Below are positions 18,057 to 28,549 of a DNA stretch of 64,000 nt, one piece after another. The notes below the pieces were generated by a model that worked only from the letters and a program-made list of their open reading frames with translations, was not told the origin of the DNA and made no database searches. How positions within the stretch are numbered: position 1 is the stretch's first letter; each line of letters opens with the position of its first letter. The translations under genes and the position numbers were made by a program. The DNA comes from Rubripirellula amarantea (GTDB lineage: Bacteria > Planctomycetota > Planctomycetia > Pirellulales > Pirellulaceae). The stretch lies in the NCBI RefSeq assembly GCF_007859865.1, contig NZ_SJPI01000001.1:2418001-2482000 (forward strand). The letters are read 5' to 3'.

Positions 18057-18809
18057 TTAAGAACGCTTGCCAATCCACGTTCCTACGGTGTCGCCTGAGA
18101 TGGCTTTGACAATGTTGCCATCCTTTTTGAAATTGAACACCAAGATTGGTTTGGAATGTTCGTGGCAAAGAGCAATCGCTGTGGCATCCATGACTTTAAG
18201 GTTTTTGCGGATGACGTCTTCATACGAAAGCGAGTCGTAGAGTACAGCGTGTGGATTTTTCTCGGGGTCTTCGCTGTAGACTCCATCGACACGAGTCGCC
18301 TTTAAAATCACGTCTGCATCGAGTTCCAAAGCCCGCTGCGCCGCTGCTGTGTCGGTTGTGACAAACGGGTTTCCGATCCCCGCAGCCAAGATCACGATGC
18401 GACCTTTTTCAAGATGGCGAATGGCGCGTCGTCGAATGAATGTTTCGGCAAATTTTTCAATTGGTACGGCCGACATCACTCGGGTCTGCAGCCCAATGCG
18501 TTCGAGCGTATCCTGCATCGCCAAGGAGTTGATTACTGTCGCGAGCATTCCCATGGAATGGGCGGTTGCTTCTTGGACGAGCGAATTGCTCCCTGAGAAT
18601 TGAGCACCGCGGAGTATGTTGCCGCCGCCGATGACAATCGCGATCTGGCAACCGCTCTTATGAGCTTGAGCAATCTGCTTGGCAATCTGGCCCGATTCTT
18701 CGCTGCTGATTCCTCGGCCTCCGGCATCCGCGAGACTCTCGCCACTGAGTTTTAGAATCACACGATGGTATTGTAGGGCAGGCGATTCCGGGTCCGAGTC
18801 TGTGGTCAT
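18057..18809 (-). CDS. pyrH: UMP kinase
   Basis: 250 residues, hexameric bacterial UMP kinase of the amino-acid-kinase fold (UMP + ATP to UDP + ADP), cytoplasmic, pyrimidine nucleotide synthesis. Motifs: ILKLSGESL near the start, [14 protein letters not shown]-type helix region [46 protein letters not shown] and [10 protein letters not shown]. It lies between tsf and frr as in most bacteria; 160 bp and an intrinsic terminator separate it from tsf, so it may also have its own promoter. Confidence 0.98.
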   Translation of the reverse strand: MTTDSDPESPALQYHRVILKLSGESLADAGGRGISSEESGQIAKQIAQAHKSGCQIAIVIGGGNILRGAQFSGSNSLVQEATAHSMGMLATVINSLAMQDTLERIGLQTRVMSAVPIEKFAETFIRRRAIRHLEKGRIVILAAGIGNPFVTTDTAAAQRALELDADVILKATRVDGVYSEDPEKNPHAVLYDSLSYEDVIRKNLKVMDATAIALCHEHSKPILVFNFKKDGNIVKAISGDTVGTWIGKRS

Positions 18810-18884
18810 GAGAGGCGTTCAAAAAGAGGGAAATCATGGGCACGGTGCCTTGGCACCGACCAGTCTATACCGAAGATCATAAAC

Positions 18885-18922
18885 AAAAAAACCTCGTCGA
18901 TCCGCTAGGGGGCGACGAGGTT
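18885..18922 (-). terminator. Intrinsic terminator after tsf
   Basis: On the minus strand a 10-bp stem AACCTCGTCG/CGACGAGGTT with a 13-nt loop is followed by a run of T (the A-run at 18885-18889 on the given strand). It lies 50 bp after the tsf stop and before pyrH, so pyrH-frr expression needs read-through or its own promoter. Confidence 0.88.
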
Positions 18923-18972
18923 CAAAATTCAACGATATTTGTTAGTCCCCAGGAGAAAGGGGCTTAGCTATA

Positions 18973-19950
18973 CTAGCCGACCGAAACGCGTCGGAATTGA
19001 ACGACTTCAGCTTCAGGGCTGAATTCTTTGACTGCAGCTTCGACAGTTTTGGTGTCATCGAGAGCATAGAATTGGCTCATCAAGCAACGCTCTTGGTCAA
19101 GCAACGTGTTGTCGGCAACAAAGCGATCGAGCTTTCCTGGAACGATCTTGTCCCAAATCTTCTCGGGCTTGCCTTCAGCGGCCAATTCGGCCTTGATCGC
19201 GTCTTCTGCTGCTTTCATTACTTCAGGGGTTAGCTGACGACGGCTGGCGAATTGAGGCACGGTCTTGACGGGTTTGCCAAGGTTTTCCTTTTCGTTCAAT
19301 TCGTTCTCGGCGTTGATTTGGGCCTGCAACGCTTCGGTTTCCTTCTGCACGAAGTCTGCGTCGAATTCGTCTGGATGCAGGATGGAAGGCTTCATTGCAG
19401 CGATGTGCATTGCAACGCCACGGAAGAATTGATCCGCGCCGTCTTTGCCGCCATCCTTGAACGAAACAAGCACGCCAATCTTGCTGCCTGCGTGGATGTA
19501 CGACGCGATGTTGTCGCCTTCGACAACTTGCAAGTCCGAGATTTGAATCTTCTCGCCGATCTTGCCGGTTTCGTCGATCAATCGCTCGCTGACCGTGCTG
19601 TTGCCAATCTTCAGCTCGTTGAGAGCTTCGATGGTGTCGACTTTGTTTTCCATCGCCAGCGTTGCAATTTGGTCAGCGAGTTCGATGAAGCCTTCGTTTT
19701 TGGCAACGAAGTCAGTTTCGCAGCACAGTGCAACAAGGATGCTGCGATTGCCATCGGTTTTGGCAACGACAACACCTTCACTTGCTTCGCGGTCGCCACG
19801 CTTTTCGGCAACTTTCTTGCCTTTCTTGCGAAGGTAGTCCAGAGCGCCGTCGATGTCGCCACCGGACTCTTCGAGGGCTTTCTTGCAGTCCATCATGCCT
19901 GCGCCGGTGGACTTTCTCAGGTCACTGACGTCTTTTGCTGAAATCGCCAT
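18973..19950 (-). CDS. tsf: Elongation factor Ts
   Basis: 325 residues from the ATG at 19950 (MAISAKDVSDLRKSTGAGMM), the usual EF-Ts start; the frame is open further upstream to 20004 but that extension is not conserved in character. EF-Ts is the nucleotide exchange factor of EF-Tu. Visible blocks are the N-terminal UBA-like domain with KSTGAGMMDCKKALEE and GDIDGALDYLRKKG, the core block ALCCETDFVAKNEGF (EF-Tu contact, TDFV), and a dimerisation-type segment with VAMHIAAMKPSIL. It is about 30-40 residues longer than E. coli EF-Ts, like other longer bacterial forms. Its partner EF-Tu is encoded at 44.5 kb. Confidence 0.97.
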   Translation of the reverse strand: MAISAKDVSDLRKSTGAGMMDCKKALEESGGDIDGALDYLRKKGKKVAEKRGDREASEGVVVAKTDGNRSILVALCCETDFVAKNEGFIELADQIATLAMENKVDTIEALNELKIGNSTVSERLIDETGKIGEKIQISDLQVVEGDNIASYIHAGSKIGVLVSFKDGGKDGADQFFRGVAMHIAAMKPSILHPDEFDADFVQKETEALQAQINAENELNEKENLGKPVKTVPQFASRRQLTPEVMKAAEDAIKAELAAEGKPEKIWDKIVPGKLDRFVADNTLLDQERCLMSQFYALDDTKTVEAAVKEFSPEAEVVQFRRVSVG

Positions 19951-20033
19951 AGTCTTCTTACTCGTTCTTATCTCTAACTGAAACAATGATTGGGACAGGT
20001 ACACCGCGAACTAAGTTCGGGTGGTAAACAAAA

Positions 20034-20072
20034 CGGGAGAACGCATTTGCGAGATGCAAAGTGCGTTCTCCG
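20034..20072 (-). terminator. Hairpin between rpsB and tsf, likely terminator or attenuator
   Basis: A 10-bp stem GGAGAACGCA/TGCGTTCTCC continues through a single bulge into an inner TTTGC/GCAAA stem with a 5-nt loop. On the minus strand it is followed by CGTTTTGTTT. It sits 40 bp after the rpsB stop and about 85 bp before the tsf start, suitable for setting the S2:EF-Ts ratio. Confidence 0.75.
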
Positions 20073-20112
20073 CGTGAATACAGGGGGGATCGAACGTAAG
20101 ACGTCCGAAAGC

Positions 20113-20901
20113 CTAGGCTTCAGGTGCTGATTCTGCAGCAACCGGTTCGGCAACCACGGGCTGTGGTGCAGCGGAGGCAGCAGATGCTGTCGGCTTGTCC
20201 GAACCCTTGTTCATGGCAGCTTGGCCCTTGCCAGCGTTTACCGCATCGGCAAGTTGCTTCATGATCAATTCGATGCTGCGAATACCGTCATCGTTGCCAG
20301 GAATTGGCAGGTCGATTTGCGACGGGTCGCTGTCGGTGTCGATCAGGGCGACGGTCGGGATGCCAAGACGCTTAGCTTCGCGAACTGCATTGCGTTCCTT
20401 GCCTGGGTCGACGATGAACAGACACTCAGGGAGGCGGTTCATGGTGCGAAGACCGTTAAGGTTACGGTACATTTTGCGATACTCGCGGTTCAGCGAAGAT
20501 TGCATCTTCTTGCTGTACTCGTTGATTCGTTCGCTGCTGCGAAGTTCTTCGAGTTCTTCCAAACGGCCCAATCGGCTGCGAATGGTGCGGAAATTGGTCA
20601 GCGTTCCACCGAGCCAACGTTCGCTAACGAAAGGCATTCCACAACGAAGAGCCTGTTCTTCGACAGCTTCACCCGCTTGTCGCTTGGTACCGACGAAAAG
20701 GATCAGGCTACCGCCGGCGGCAACTTGGGAAAGGTATTTCTTGGCGCGGAGCATGCCACGAAGTGTTTCGCGGATGTCCATGATGTGGATTTGGTTCTTT
20801 TTGCCGAAGATGTACGGGGCCATCTTCGGGTTCCACAGGCTGGTACGGTGTCCAAAGTGGACGCCAGCTTCGATCATGTCTTTGACGATGGGATTGGCCA
20901 T
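20113..20901 (-). CDS. rpsB: 30S ribosomal protein S2
   Basis: 262 residues from the ATG at 20901 ([20 protein letters not shown]), which matches the usual S2 start; the frame extends to 20952 without conserved character. S2 binds late in 30S assembly near the platform. Family blocks: [67 protein letters not shown] and [20 protein letters not shown]. It carries an Ala/Pro/Glu-rich C-terminal tail of about 35 residues after the globular part, longer than in E. coli. First gene of rpsB-tsf-pyrH-frr. Confidence 0.98.
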   Translation of the reverse strand: MANPIVKDMIEAGVHFGHRTSLWNPKMAPYIFGKKNQIHIMDIRETLRGMLRAKKYLSQVAAGGSLILFVGTKRQAGEAVEEQALRCGMPFVSERWLGGTLTNFRTIRSRLGRLEELEELRSSERINEYSKKMQSSLNREYRKMYRNLNGLRTMNRLPECLFIVDPGKERNAVREAKRLGIPTVALIDTDSDPSQIDLPIPGNDDGIRSIELIMKQLADAVNAGKGQAAMNKGSDKPTASAASAAPQPVVAEPVAAESAPEA

Positions 20902-21329
20902 GGGCGCAGGTTCCTGGTCGTTGTTCCATAGCGGGCTACGAGAGCTAAACACTGTTTTGCCTGCGATTTACAGTAAAAACAGTACTCCAGGGCATTGGAA
21001 TGGGCGTCAAAACGCTACCAAACTGCTCGCCCTTCGTCCCAGATGCTATGAATGGGAAAGGGGAAATGTCTGCCAGATATGAAGTTCTGGTCGGACGTTG
21101 AAGCGGAGGAGCGTAGCGAAAAAATTGGGTTCCAGCAAGGCTTCCCGGCGATTTGACGAGGGATACAGTGATTTCAGCCAGGTATATGGTTCCTCGCCGA
21201 GGACCCCTAAGAACGCCTTGAATGAATCTGTTTCCAAGTCATCGCCCAACAGGCACCTGATAGAATGGTTTCCGCCCGCCTTTTCTGGTCCCCGCCCTCC
21301 CCTTCCCTCCCATTTTGCAGGCCAAGCAC
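20902..21329. other. Divergent intergenic region upstream of rpsB and the DUF1553 gene
   Basis: 428 bp between divergent starts, containing promoters for both sides. I cannot identify a convincing promoter hexamer pair or an S2 autoregulatory leader. No gene is supported here. Confidence 0.4.
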
Positions 21330-24300
21330 ATGGTGTTGAGTTGGTTCCCTTCCGCCTTTCCTTTCGCCCGGGGAAAACGTTGCAGTGCCATATTTCTTTC
21401 GCTGCTCGTTTGGTGGGGGCCCGAAAGTGCTTGCGGAGAAGACGATCTTGTTGAGTACAACCGAGACGTGCGGCCAATCCTGGCTGGCCATTGCTTCGCC
21501 TGTCACGGTCTGGACAACTTGGCTCGCCAAGCCGACCTAAGGCTTGATCTGCGTGACGATGCGATTGATGGCGGGGCGTTGGTCCCGGGGGACCCGGACG
21601 CCAGTGAGTTGATCGCTCGCGTTCTAACCGACGCCTCCGACGAAGTGATGCCGCCGCCGGAATCCAAGAAGTCGCTGACCGATGCGCAGAAACAAACACT
21701 CGTTCGCTGGGTCGAGCAAGGTGGCCACTACGAGCAGCACTGGGCTTTGATTAAGCCAATCAAAACTACTCCACCGGAATCGGTCGATACTTCGTGGACG
21801 AAGAATCCGATCGACAGTTTTGTTCTCAAGCGTCTGACTGAGCAAGGGCTCTCGCCAGCGCCAGAAGCCAGTCCCCACCAACTGTTTCGGCGTCTCTCGC
21901 TCGACATCACTGGCTTGCCACCTACACCCGAAGATTCCCAATTGTTTGCGAAGACCTACGAGGACAATCCTGACCAGGCCATGTCCGAATGGATCGACCG
22001 CTTAATGCAATCGAAGGCTTGGGGAGAACATCGAGGACGCTATTGGCTTGATGCTGCGCGCTATGCTGACACGCACGGAATGCACTTTGACAACTATCGA
22101 GAGATGTGGCCGTATCGTGACTGGGTGATTCGGTCGTTCAATCGCAACCAACCGTTCGATGAGTTTACGATTGAACAACTTGCTGGTGACCTGCTCGACG
22201 AATCCACCACCGATCAATTGATTGCAACCGGATTCCAGCGATGTGCGATGACCACCAACGAAGGCGGCACTATCGATGAAGAGAACTTGGCGATCTATGC
22301 CGCCGATCGAGTGCAGACCTTTGGTTGGGTTTATTTGGGACTAACAACGAATTGTTGCCAATGCCATGATCACAAGTTTGATCCCATTTCAATCAAAGAT
22401 TACTACTCACTCGCGGCGTTCTTTCGTAACACGACACAACCTGCCAAGGATCGCAACGCCAAAGATGGTGGGGGGCCGACGATTGTGGTGCCCAGTGAAA
22501 TGGATATGCCGCGGTGGTCAGTTATAGACAACGAAATCAGCACCGCAAAAACCAAGCGAGATGATCACGTGGTCCAAGCAACCACGTCATTCGAACAGTG
22601 GCTCGGCGGTGCTTCCGTGGAAGCAAGCCCATCCAATGCGTCCAGCGCAGTGCTCGATTCCATTGAGCGATTGGAACCTGTTCTCGGGCGTCTTGCTCGC
22701 ATCCGATTGGATGGAGATCAAAAGGAAGATCTGAAACTGGCTTTGAACCGGCAATCGGCTTCTTACCTCCCCGCCGCCACAGGCGAACTGGAATGGGTTT
22801 CGGAGGGGGCAAGCGGCGAATCTGTTCGATTTCGATCGGGACATACCATCGAAGTCGGCGAGCTTGGCGATTTTGCAGTCCAAGATGCATTCTCGGTATC
22901 GGCCTGGGTTCGTGTTTCAAACCTAGACCAAAGTGCTGCGGTGGTCGCAAGGATGGATGACCAAAACAAACATCGCGGTTGGGATCTATTTACCAGTGCC
23001 GGTAAGTTGAGCTTTCATTTGATCCACGCTTGGCCCGAAAAGGCCTTGAAAGTTTCGACAAAGGCTAAGGCGTTAAAGGCTAACCAGTGGCATCATATTT
23101 GTGTGACATATGACGGCAGCACCAAGCCAGACGGCGTGAAAGTTTATATCGACGCATCAGATCAGCCATTGCAGGTTGACAATGATTCGTTGGAGATCAA
23201 CTCCGACGTGCGAACGACGACGCCATTTCGAATCGGACAGCGTAGTCATGGCTCGATCTTTGAAGGTGGCTCTGTTCAGGACGTGCAGATCTTCAGTCGA
23301 GTATTGGAACCAAGCGAAGCGGTATTCATTGGAAACGCCCCTGCCTTGAAGAAAGCGTTGTTAAAGAAGGCCACCGATCGCAGCGAAGAAGAGCGAAAGC
23401 AGTTGCTTGATCATTTTCTCAAGCACAACGATCCCACTTACGTGGCATTGAACGACGAGGTCGTTCGGTTGGAAACCGAGCGTGCAGGGATTGTGGATCG
23501 AAGTCCATTGACCCATGTCCAGGTGGAACGCGACGATCGGCCCGCGATGGCGAACATACTCTTGCGTGGAGCTTATGATTCGATCGGTGAGGAGGTCTTG
23601 GCGGAGACTCCGCAGGCGCTTCATCCGATGGATTCTGCACTTCCCCGCAATCGACTTGGTTTGGCAAAGTGGGTGGTCGCGGATGATAATCCACTCACCG
23701 CGCGAGTCACGGTCAACCGCTTTTGGCAGGAAGTGTTCGGGCAAGGAATTGTCACTACCGCCGAAGATTTCGGAGTCATGGGAGCCCCACCATCGCATCC
23801 CGAGTTGCTCGATTGGTTGGCGATTGACTTTGTCGAAAGTGGCTGGGACGTCAAACGCTTTTTCAAGCAGATCTTCATGAGTGCGACGTATCGCCAAGCA
23901 GCGGTCACGACAGCCGATAAATTGTTGAGAGACCGCGACAACTTACTGCTATCCCGCGGCCCTCGCTTTCGTATGGACGCCGAGATGGTTCGCGACCACG
24001 CTCTCGCAGCGAGCGGGTTGTTGTCGTCAACGATGTTTGGTCCGGGAACGCGTCCCTACCAACCTACCAATATTTGGAACATGGTTGGTTTACCCGGTGG
24101 CGACACTCGTGAATATGAACCCGATACGGGTGAGGGAGTTTATCGACGTTCGCTCTACAATTTCTGGAAACGCATGTCGCCGCCGCCAAGCCTCGAAACT
24201 TTCAACGCTCCCAATCGCGAAGTGTGCACTGTTCGGCGCGAACGAACCAATACTCCGCTGCAGGCACTTGTGACGCTGAATGATCCGCAGTTTGTTGAAG

Positions 24301-24596
24301 CGGCGAGAAAGCTTGCCGAGTTGGCCATTGCGCAATGTGGCGACAATGATCGAGAAATCTTGGGTCTAATGTATTGGCGAGTGCTGGGCAGGCCGATTCA
24401 CGAGGATGAATTCGAAGTCATCATGCAAACCAAACGAGACTTGGTTGCCCACTACAAGGCTCATCCAGGCGATGCCTCTAAGCTCCTTAACGTTGGCCAG
24501 TCAGACATGAATCCTAAGATCGAGCTTGTTTCGCTTGCGACCTGGACATTGACGGCAAACCAACTCATGAACCTTGACGAAACGCTTTGCAAGTAA
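21330..24596 (+). CDS. Exported cytochrome-c/DUF1549/LamG/DUF1553 protein
   Basis: About 1088 residues from the ATG at 21330 (the frame also allows TTG at 21315). A signal peptide precedes [15 protein letters not shown]. Domains in order: planctomycete cytochrome C with the haem motif C-FA-CHG (C60/C63/H64 counted from the TTG) and MPPP; DUF1549 (PSCyt2) around [18 protein letters not shown] to EQLAGDLL; a LamG/concanavalin-like insert around [11 protein letters not shown] to [13 protein letters not shown]1553 (PSD1) from [10 protein letters not shown] with [27 protein letters not shown] and [15 protein letters not shown], ending in [26 protein letters not shown]. These large planctomycete proteins accompany polysaccharide-use loci, and their biochemical role is not established. 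The gene is followed 24 bp later by its usual DUF1501 partner. Confidence 0.95.
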   Translation: MVLSWFPSAFPFARGKRCSAIFLSLLVWWGPESACGEDDLVEYNRDVRPILAGHCFACHGLDNLARQADLRLDLRDDAIDGGALVPGDPDASELIARVLTDASDEVMPPPESKKSLTDAQKQTLVRWVEQGGHYEQHWALIKPIKTTPPESVDTSWTKNPIDSFVLKRLTEQGLSPAPEASPHQLFRRLSLDITGLPPTPEDSQLFAKTYEDNPDQAMSEWIDRLMQSKAWGEHRGRYWLDAARYADTHGMHFDNYREMWPYRDWVIRSFNRNQPFDEFTIEQLAGDLLDESTTDQLIATGFQRCAMTTNEGGTIDEENLAIYAADRVQTFGWVYLGLTTNCCQCHDHKFDPISIKDYYSLAAFFRNTTQPAKDRNAKDGGGPTIVVPSEMDMPRWSVIDNEISTAKTKRDDHVVQATTSFEQWLGGASVEASPSNASSAVLDSIERLEPVLGRLARIRLDGDQKEDLKLALNRQSASYLPAATGELEWVSEGASGESVRFRSGHTIEVGELGDFAVQDAFSVSAWVRVSNLDQSAAVVARMDDQNKHRGWDLFTSAGKLSFHLIHAWPEKALKVSTKAKALKANQWHHICVTYDGSTKPDGVKVYIDASDQPLQVDNDSLEINSDVRTTTPFRIGQRSHGSIFEGGSVQDVQIFSRVLEPSEAVFIGNAPALKKALLKKATDRSEEERKQLLDHFLKHNDPTYVALNDEVVRLETERAGIVDRSPLTHVQVERDDRPAMANILLRGAYDSIGEEVLAETPQALHPMDSALPRNRLGLAKWVVADDNPLTARVTVNRFWQEVFGQGIVTTAEDFGVMGAPPSHPELLDWLAIDFVESGWDVKRFFKQIFMSATYRQAAVTTADKLLRDRDNLLLSRGPRFRMDAEMVRDHALAASGLLSSTMFGPGTRPYQPTNIWNMVGLPGGDTREYEPDTGEGVYRRSLYNFWKRMSPPPSLETFNAPNREVCTVRRERTNTPLQALVTLNDPQFVEAARKLAELAIAQCGDNDREILGLMYWRVLGRPIHEDEFEVIMQTKRDLVAHYKAHPGDASKLLNVGQSDMNPKIELVSLATWTLTANQLMNLDETLCK

Positions 24597-24620
24597 TTCC
24601 AGACCGCCCTTTTTTATCCG

Positions 24621-26108
24621 ATGGCTATGAATCTTCACGACCAAATGATGGCTCAAACGCGTCTGGCTCAAACACGTCGCCAATTTCTGACCAGCGGCAA
24701 GCACTTGCTAGGTGGGGCTGCGTTAACGTCACTTGCGGGTGCGGGGTTAGCATCCCTGGTTGATCCAGCGAATGCCCTTGCATCACCCGGTGCAATGCCG
24801 ATGCACTTCGCCCCCAAAGCGAAACGCGTGATCTATTTGCACATGGTTGGCGGGCCGTCGCAGATGGACTTGTTCGATTACAAGCCAGCGATGAACACGT
24901 ATTTTGACAAAGACCTACCTGAGTCCATTCGACAAGGACAGCGATTGACCACTATGACCAGTGGCCAATCTCGCTTTCCAATCGCTCCGTCAAAATTTGC
25001 GTTCCAACAATACGGCGAATGTGGAATGTGGATGAACTCGGATCACTTGCCTTGGCTATCTAAAAAGGCTGATGAAATTTGCTGGATGCGAAGTTTGCAC
25101 ACCGAGGCGATTAACCATGAGCCCGCGATCACGGCAATGCAGACTGGTAATCAAATCACCGGGCGGCCCTGTTTAGGGTCATGGGCGTCGTACGGACTGG
25201 GTTCGATGAACGACAATCTGCCCGCGTTTGTCGTGCTTGTCGCGATCCCGACCAATCGTGAACAGGAACAGGCCATTTCATCGCGACTTTGGAGTGCAGG
25301 CTACTTGTCAGGAGAACACTCGGGAGTGTCATTTCGCAGCAGCGGTGATCCGATCCTATACATCAACAATCCCCCGGGCGTTCCCGATGCCATTCGCCGC
25401 CGCACGATTGACGGTCTCAACGCGTTGAATCAAATGACGTATCAATCGCTCGGTGATCCAGAAACGCATACACGGATTCAGCAGTACGAAATGGCCTTTC
25501 GCATGCAGGCGAGTGTGCCAGAGCTAGTCGATATCAATTCCGAATCGCAGCACATATTTGACCTTTATGGCGAGGACGCCAAGAAGCCGGGCACCTTTGC
25601 AAACACGGCGCTAATGGCACGCCGCTTGTCAGAGCGGGGCGTGCGGTTCGTTCAGGTCTATCACAACAATTGGGATCACCACGCCAACGTGGCAACCCGC
25701 CTGCCCGATCAATGCAAAGACGTTGATCGTCCGTGCTACGCGTTGTTGGAAGATTTAAAGCAGCGTGGAATGCTCGACGATACCCTCGTGATCTGGGGAG
25801 GAGAGTTCGGTCGCACGATTTACACGCAAGGCAAGCTGACGAAGGAAAACTACGGGCGCGATCATCATCCGCGTTGCTTCACGATGTGGATGGCCGGTGG
25901 CGGAGCGAAAGGCGGTACGATCTATGGCGAGACAGACGATTTTTCGTACAACATCGTCAAAGATCCCCTGCACATTCGAGACTTTCACGCCACTGTCCTG
26001 CACTTGCTCGGTTTTGACCACGAGCGATTCACCTACAAGTATCAAGGCCTCGATCAGAAACTCACTGGCGTTGAACCGGCGCACGTTATTCGCGATTTAA
26101 TTGCCTAA
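24621..26108 (+). CDS. Tat-exported DUF1501 (sulfatase-like fold) protein
   Basis: 495 residues. A twin-arginine signal is visible at residues 18-22 (TRRQFLTSG) followed by a hydrophobic stretch [16 protein letters not shown]. The DUF1501 domain covers the rest: [75 protein letters not shown], and [19 protein letters not shown], ending with [21 protein letters not shown]. The His/Asp-rich metal-binding layout resembles alkaline-phosphatase/sulfatase-superfamily proteins, but no enzyme activity is known to me. It is co-transcribed with the DUF1553 gene (24-bp gap), as is general in planctomycetes. Confidence 0.95.
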   Translation: MAMNLHDQMMAQTRLAQTRRQFLTSGKHLLGGAALTSLAGAGLASLVDPANALASPGAMPMHFAPKAKRVIYLHMVGGPSQMDLFDYKPAMNTYFDKDLPESIRQGQRLTTMTSGQSRFPIAPSKFAFQQYGECGMWMNSDHLPWLSKKADEICWMRSLHTEAINHEPAITAMQTGNQITGRPCLGSWASYGLGSMNDNLPAFVVLVAIPTNREQEQAISSRLWSAGYLSGEHSGVSFRSSGDPILYINNPPGVPDAIRRRTIDGLNALNQMTYQSLGDPETHTRIQQYEMAFRMQASVPELVDINSESQHIFDLYGEDAKKPGTFANTALMARRLSERGVRFVQVYHNNWDHHANVATRLPDQCKDVDRPCYALLEDLKQRGMLDDTLVIWGGEFGRTIYTQGKLTKENYGRDHHPRCFTMWMAGGGAKGGTIYGETDDFSYNIVKDPLHIRDFHATVLHLLGFDHERFTYKYQGLDQKLTGVEPAHVIRDLIA

Positions 26109-26132
26109 CGCGGATGCAGATCGGGATCGGGT

Positions 26133-26657
26133 TTACTCGTCCTGCGGATCCAAGTCATTGAGTTCAATGTCGATCACTTGTTCTCCTTCGGTGACCTCGA
26201 AGGAAAGCGGTGTCTTGGCGGGATTGACCCACTCGATATTGGTGCGGCTTTCAGGGATTTTTCCGTCGCGATTGTTCTCTAAAGACAAGTCCTCGAGGAC
26301 CACTTTGTGCCAACCGAGTTCGGCTCCGTGCTTAGAGGGGTCCGAAGCATAAGTCAGGTCGTATTCGCCCTGGGCATTTGTGATGCCAGTCGACATAAGT
26401 CCGCCGACCACGGGTTGGTCGCCGCCCTCGCGTTTGTCGGGATCGGGCATGAATCGAACGCGAATCTCACTGAGAGGTTCACCGCCTCGAGTCACCTTTC
26501 CCATGACCTTCGAAATGTTCGGACCAGAATCGCAACCAGCGATCATGCCGACAATGACCAGAGCGAGAGCCATTGCTGAGTGCGCTGTGATGTGCATTCC
26601 CGCCATTCTTGAGAAACCTAAGTTTCGCTTTCCATTCAAGTTTGAGGTCATCAACAT
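26133..26657 (-). CDS. Small lipoprotein with a carboxypeptidase-regulatory-like fold
   Basis: Up to 174 residues; the start is probably at the internal Met before HITAHSAMALALV (about 26597), giving a normal lipoprotein signal. The lipobox is VGMIAGC followed by DSGPN. The mature part reads as a transthyretin-like or carboxypeptidase-regulatory beta-sandwich: VMGKVTRGGEPLSEIRVRFMPD, then STGITNAQGEYDLTYA. It is a common planctomycete pair partner of DUF1559 proteins, here 118 bp downstream of the DUF1559 gene on the same strand. Likely attached to a membrane outside the cytoplasm; the function is unknown. Confidence 0.85.
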   Translation of the reverse strand: MLMTSNLNGKRNLGFSRMAGMHITAHSAMALALVIVGMIAGCDSGPNISKVMGKVTRGGEPLSEIRVRFMPDPDKREGGDQPVVGGLMSTGITNAQGEYDLTYASDPSKHGAELGWHKVVLEDLSLENNRDGKIPESRTNIEWVNPAKTPLSFEVTEGEQVIDIELNDLDPQDE

Positions 26658-26774
26658 TTACACGCTCCGGGAATTAGTTTGGTTCGCTTCAGGGGTCGCT
26701 GGCGTGACTAGGGCGGCCACGCGACATTTCAGTGTGTTCGATTCAACGAACCGAATTCAAAATCGCGAATTCGA

Positions 26775-27854
26775 CTAGTTAGGATCGAACTGGTTTTCAG
26801 CTTGGTCGTTGCCACGCTTGGTGCTTAAGGCACGGTAGAGCACCATGTTGATGCTGTCGGTGATGAAGTGAACGCTACCGTCTGCAAACGCAAAGTTTGC
26901 TCCACCGGTGTGTCCGCTACCGTAGGCAGCCATGCGGTCGTTCACTGACGCGTACGACGCAGGAGCGTCTTCGGGAGTTTTGTAGTTCAGCGGTGATCGA
27001 GTGGAAGCGAACACATGAGTGGTTCCGTTGCCTCCGCCAGTCCAACCCCATGTGCCCCAACCTTCAATCGGATAGCGGGAATATCGTGACGGGTGGTTGT
27101 AGAGCTTTTGGTCAAAGATCGGGTCGTAGTGGAAACGTTCGCCGAACAGCATCGTGTGCGAAGTTCCGTCGAGCACGTCCGAGAACTTTGCGGGAACGGC
27201 ATCGTCCTGCAAGAACTGTTGGAAAGTCTCTGGTTGGCTATCCATTCCGGTCATGTAGAACATGCCGTCATCTTGCATCAGCGGATCACGGAAGTAGGTG
27301 CTATGTGTTCCGCCGTTAGCGACGTAACTTGTCATTCCGAAGTACCCGGTTGGATAACCGGCAAGGACGAAATCCAAGAGCTGTGGAGTGTTCTGGATCA
27401 AGTCGGAAGGACACAGAAAAGCTTCGGGTTGGTGAGCCGATGGAGCTTCAAGGCTGTAGTCATAGCGATCAGCAGGATTGGTGAAGCTCGCGCCCGGTCG
27501 GCGAGTGTTGGACCATGCTGCTTCATAGGTGTCGTCGAAGTCCCAGTTCTCGTACGCAGCAGATTCTTCCAGGTAGGGAAGCAAGTATGAGAATACCGTG
27601 TTTCCGTACCAATCTCGCGGGCGATTTCGAATGAAGGTGGTTAGCCCGGCGGGGAACTTTCGGTTCGCCGATTCAAAGTTGTGGCTGGCCAGTGCGATTT
27701 GCTTGATGTTGTTTTGGCAACTCATTCGGCGTGCCGCCTCTCGAGCAGCTTGAACGCTAGGCAGCAACAAAGCGACAAGAATGCCAATGATCGCAATGAC
27801 AACAAGCAACTCGATCAGCGTGAACGCGAAGCGTTGGTGAGCATGTTTGTTCAT
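26775..27854 (-). CDS. DUF1559 protein with type IV prepilin-like leader
   Basis: About 359 residues from the ATG at 27854 (MNKHAHQRFAFTLIELL). The N-terminus carries the prepilin methylation/cleavage motif FTLIELLVVIAIIGILVALLLPSVQAAREAARR, split here as FTLIELLVVIAIIGIL plus VALLLPSVQAAREAARR, and then MSCQNNIKQIALASHNFES, the DUF1559 signature. The body contains the family blocks FLCPSDL, TSYVANGGT, DGTSHTMLFGERF and, near the end, HTGGANFAFADGSVHFITDSI. DUF1559 proteins are expanded by the dozen in Pirellulaceae and are believed to be pseudopilin-like surface or secretion components. A prepilin peptidase is encoded in this window at 6.5-7.8 kb. Confidence 0.95.
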   Translation of the reverse strand: MNKHAHQRFAFTLIELLVVIAIIGILVALLLPSVQAAREAARRMSCQNNIKQIALASHNFESANRKFPAGLTTFIRNRPRDWYGNTVFSYLLPYLEESAAYENWDFDDTYEAAWSNTRRPGASFTNPADRYDYSLEAPSAHQPEAFLCPSDLIQNTPQLLDFVLAGYPTGYFGMTSYVANGGTHSTYFRDPLMQDDGMFYMTGMDSQPETFQQFLQDDAVPAKFSDVLDGTSHTMLFGERFHYDPIFDQKLYNHPSRYSRYPIEGWGTWGWTGGGNGTTHVFASTRSPLNYKTPEDAPASYASVNDRMAAYGSGHTGGANFAFADGSVHFITDSINMVLYRALSTKRGNDQAENQFDPN

Positions 27855-28549
27855 GGGAAGGGTCCACATAGATGGAGGTAAAAGGTCAAAAAGAAAATGC
27901 AGGGGTCAAAAGGAAACGTCGCTCAAGATGATGAGTAGAGTTCGCCGAATCTCTCTAACCCACATATCTTGCCTGAAAGGAGGTAGTCAAGTTCATGTTT
28001 GCATCGGACGCTGTCGTAGTTGATACGCGTCGTTGACTCGTCTGATCCTCAATATGATACCGGTCGTTGGCAGAAATCAACGGATCTTTATCGGATCTTA
28101 AACATCCGCCGCAGGTCGCTCCGTTGATGGCGCTTAACAGCGGATCTTGGCCCATAGCCTTCGCGGTTTCTATCAACGTTCACGCTGGGGAAACTGACTT
28201 TGTCAATGGCCGCCGTCTTGTTCTTCCAATTGCAATTGCAGATTCGACGTAGCTTCATCCAACAAATGCATCGACTTGACAGTCGATGGTTTCGTAAACC
28301 TTGGTCAACCATGGAAGCACACATCGCTCCGATTCTTCGGACTCGGCATGCTTACCGTTGAAATGAATCCCGATTTTGAAAGCGTTCTTATCTGTTGTTG
28401 GGATCGAACATTGCCGTCGGAATGACTCGAGAGTCTTTCCAGATTAGAACTCTCCCTAAACCGATGAAGGGCTCGCACTTAGCCTGGGTTCCGGTTGGGC
28501 CGGTGCGAAACGACCCAACCGTTGCTCCAAGTTGTCGATCAGAGCAATT
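27855..28549. other. Non-coding stretch upstream of the DUF1559 gene
   Basis: About 695 bp. It holds the promoter side of the DUF1559 gene and the 3' side of the giant surface-protein gene. Short frames here have no recognisable protein pattern. No tRNA, terminator with T-run or long repeat is evident. Confidence 0.4.

Noticed and set aside
19252-19941. A 229-codon open frame antisense to tsf, and a similar 236- to 295-codon frame antisense to rpsB (20195-21082)
   Set aside because: Both lie inside strongly conserved genes; the composition is that of a mirror reading of Glu/Lys-rich coding sequence.
21046-21699. A 217-codon open frame on the minus strand overlapping the start of the DUF1553 gene
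   Set aside because: Arg/Ser/Pro-rich composition of a shadow frame and complete overlap with a well-supported gene on the other strand.
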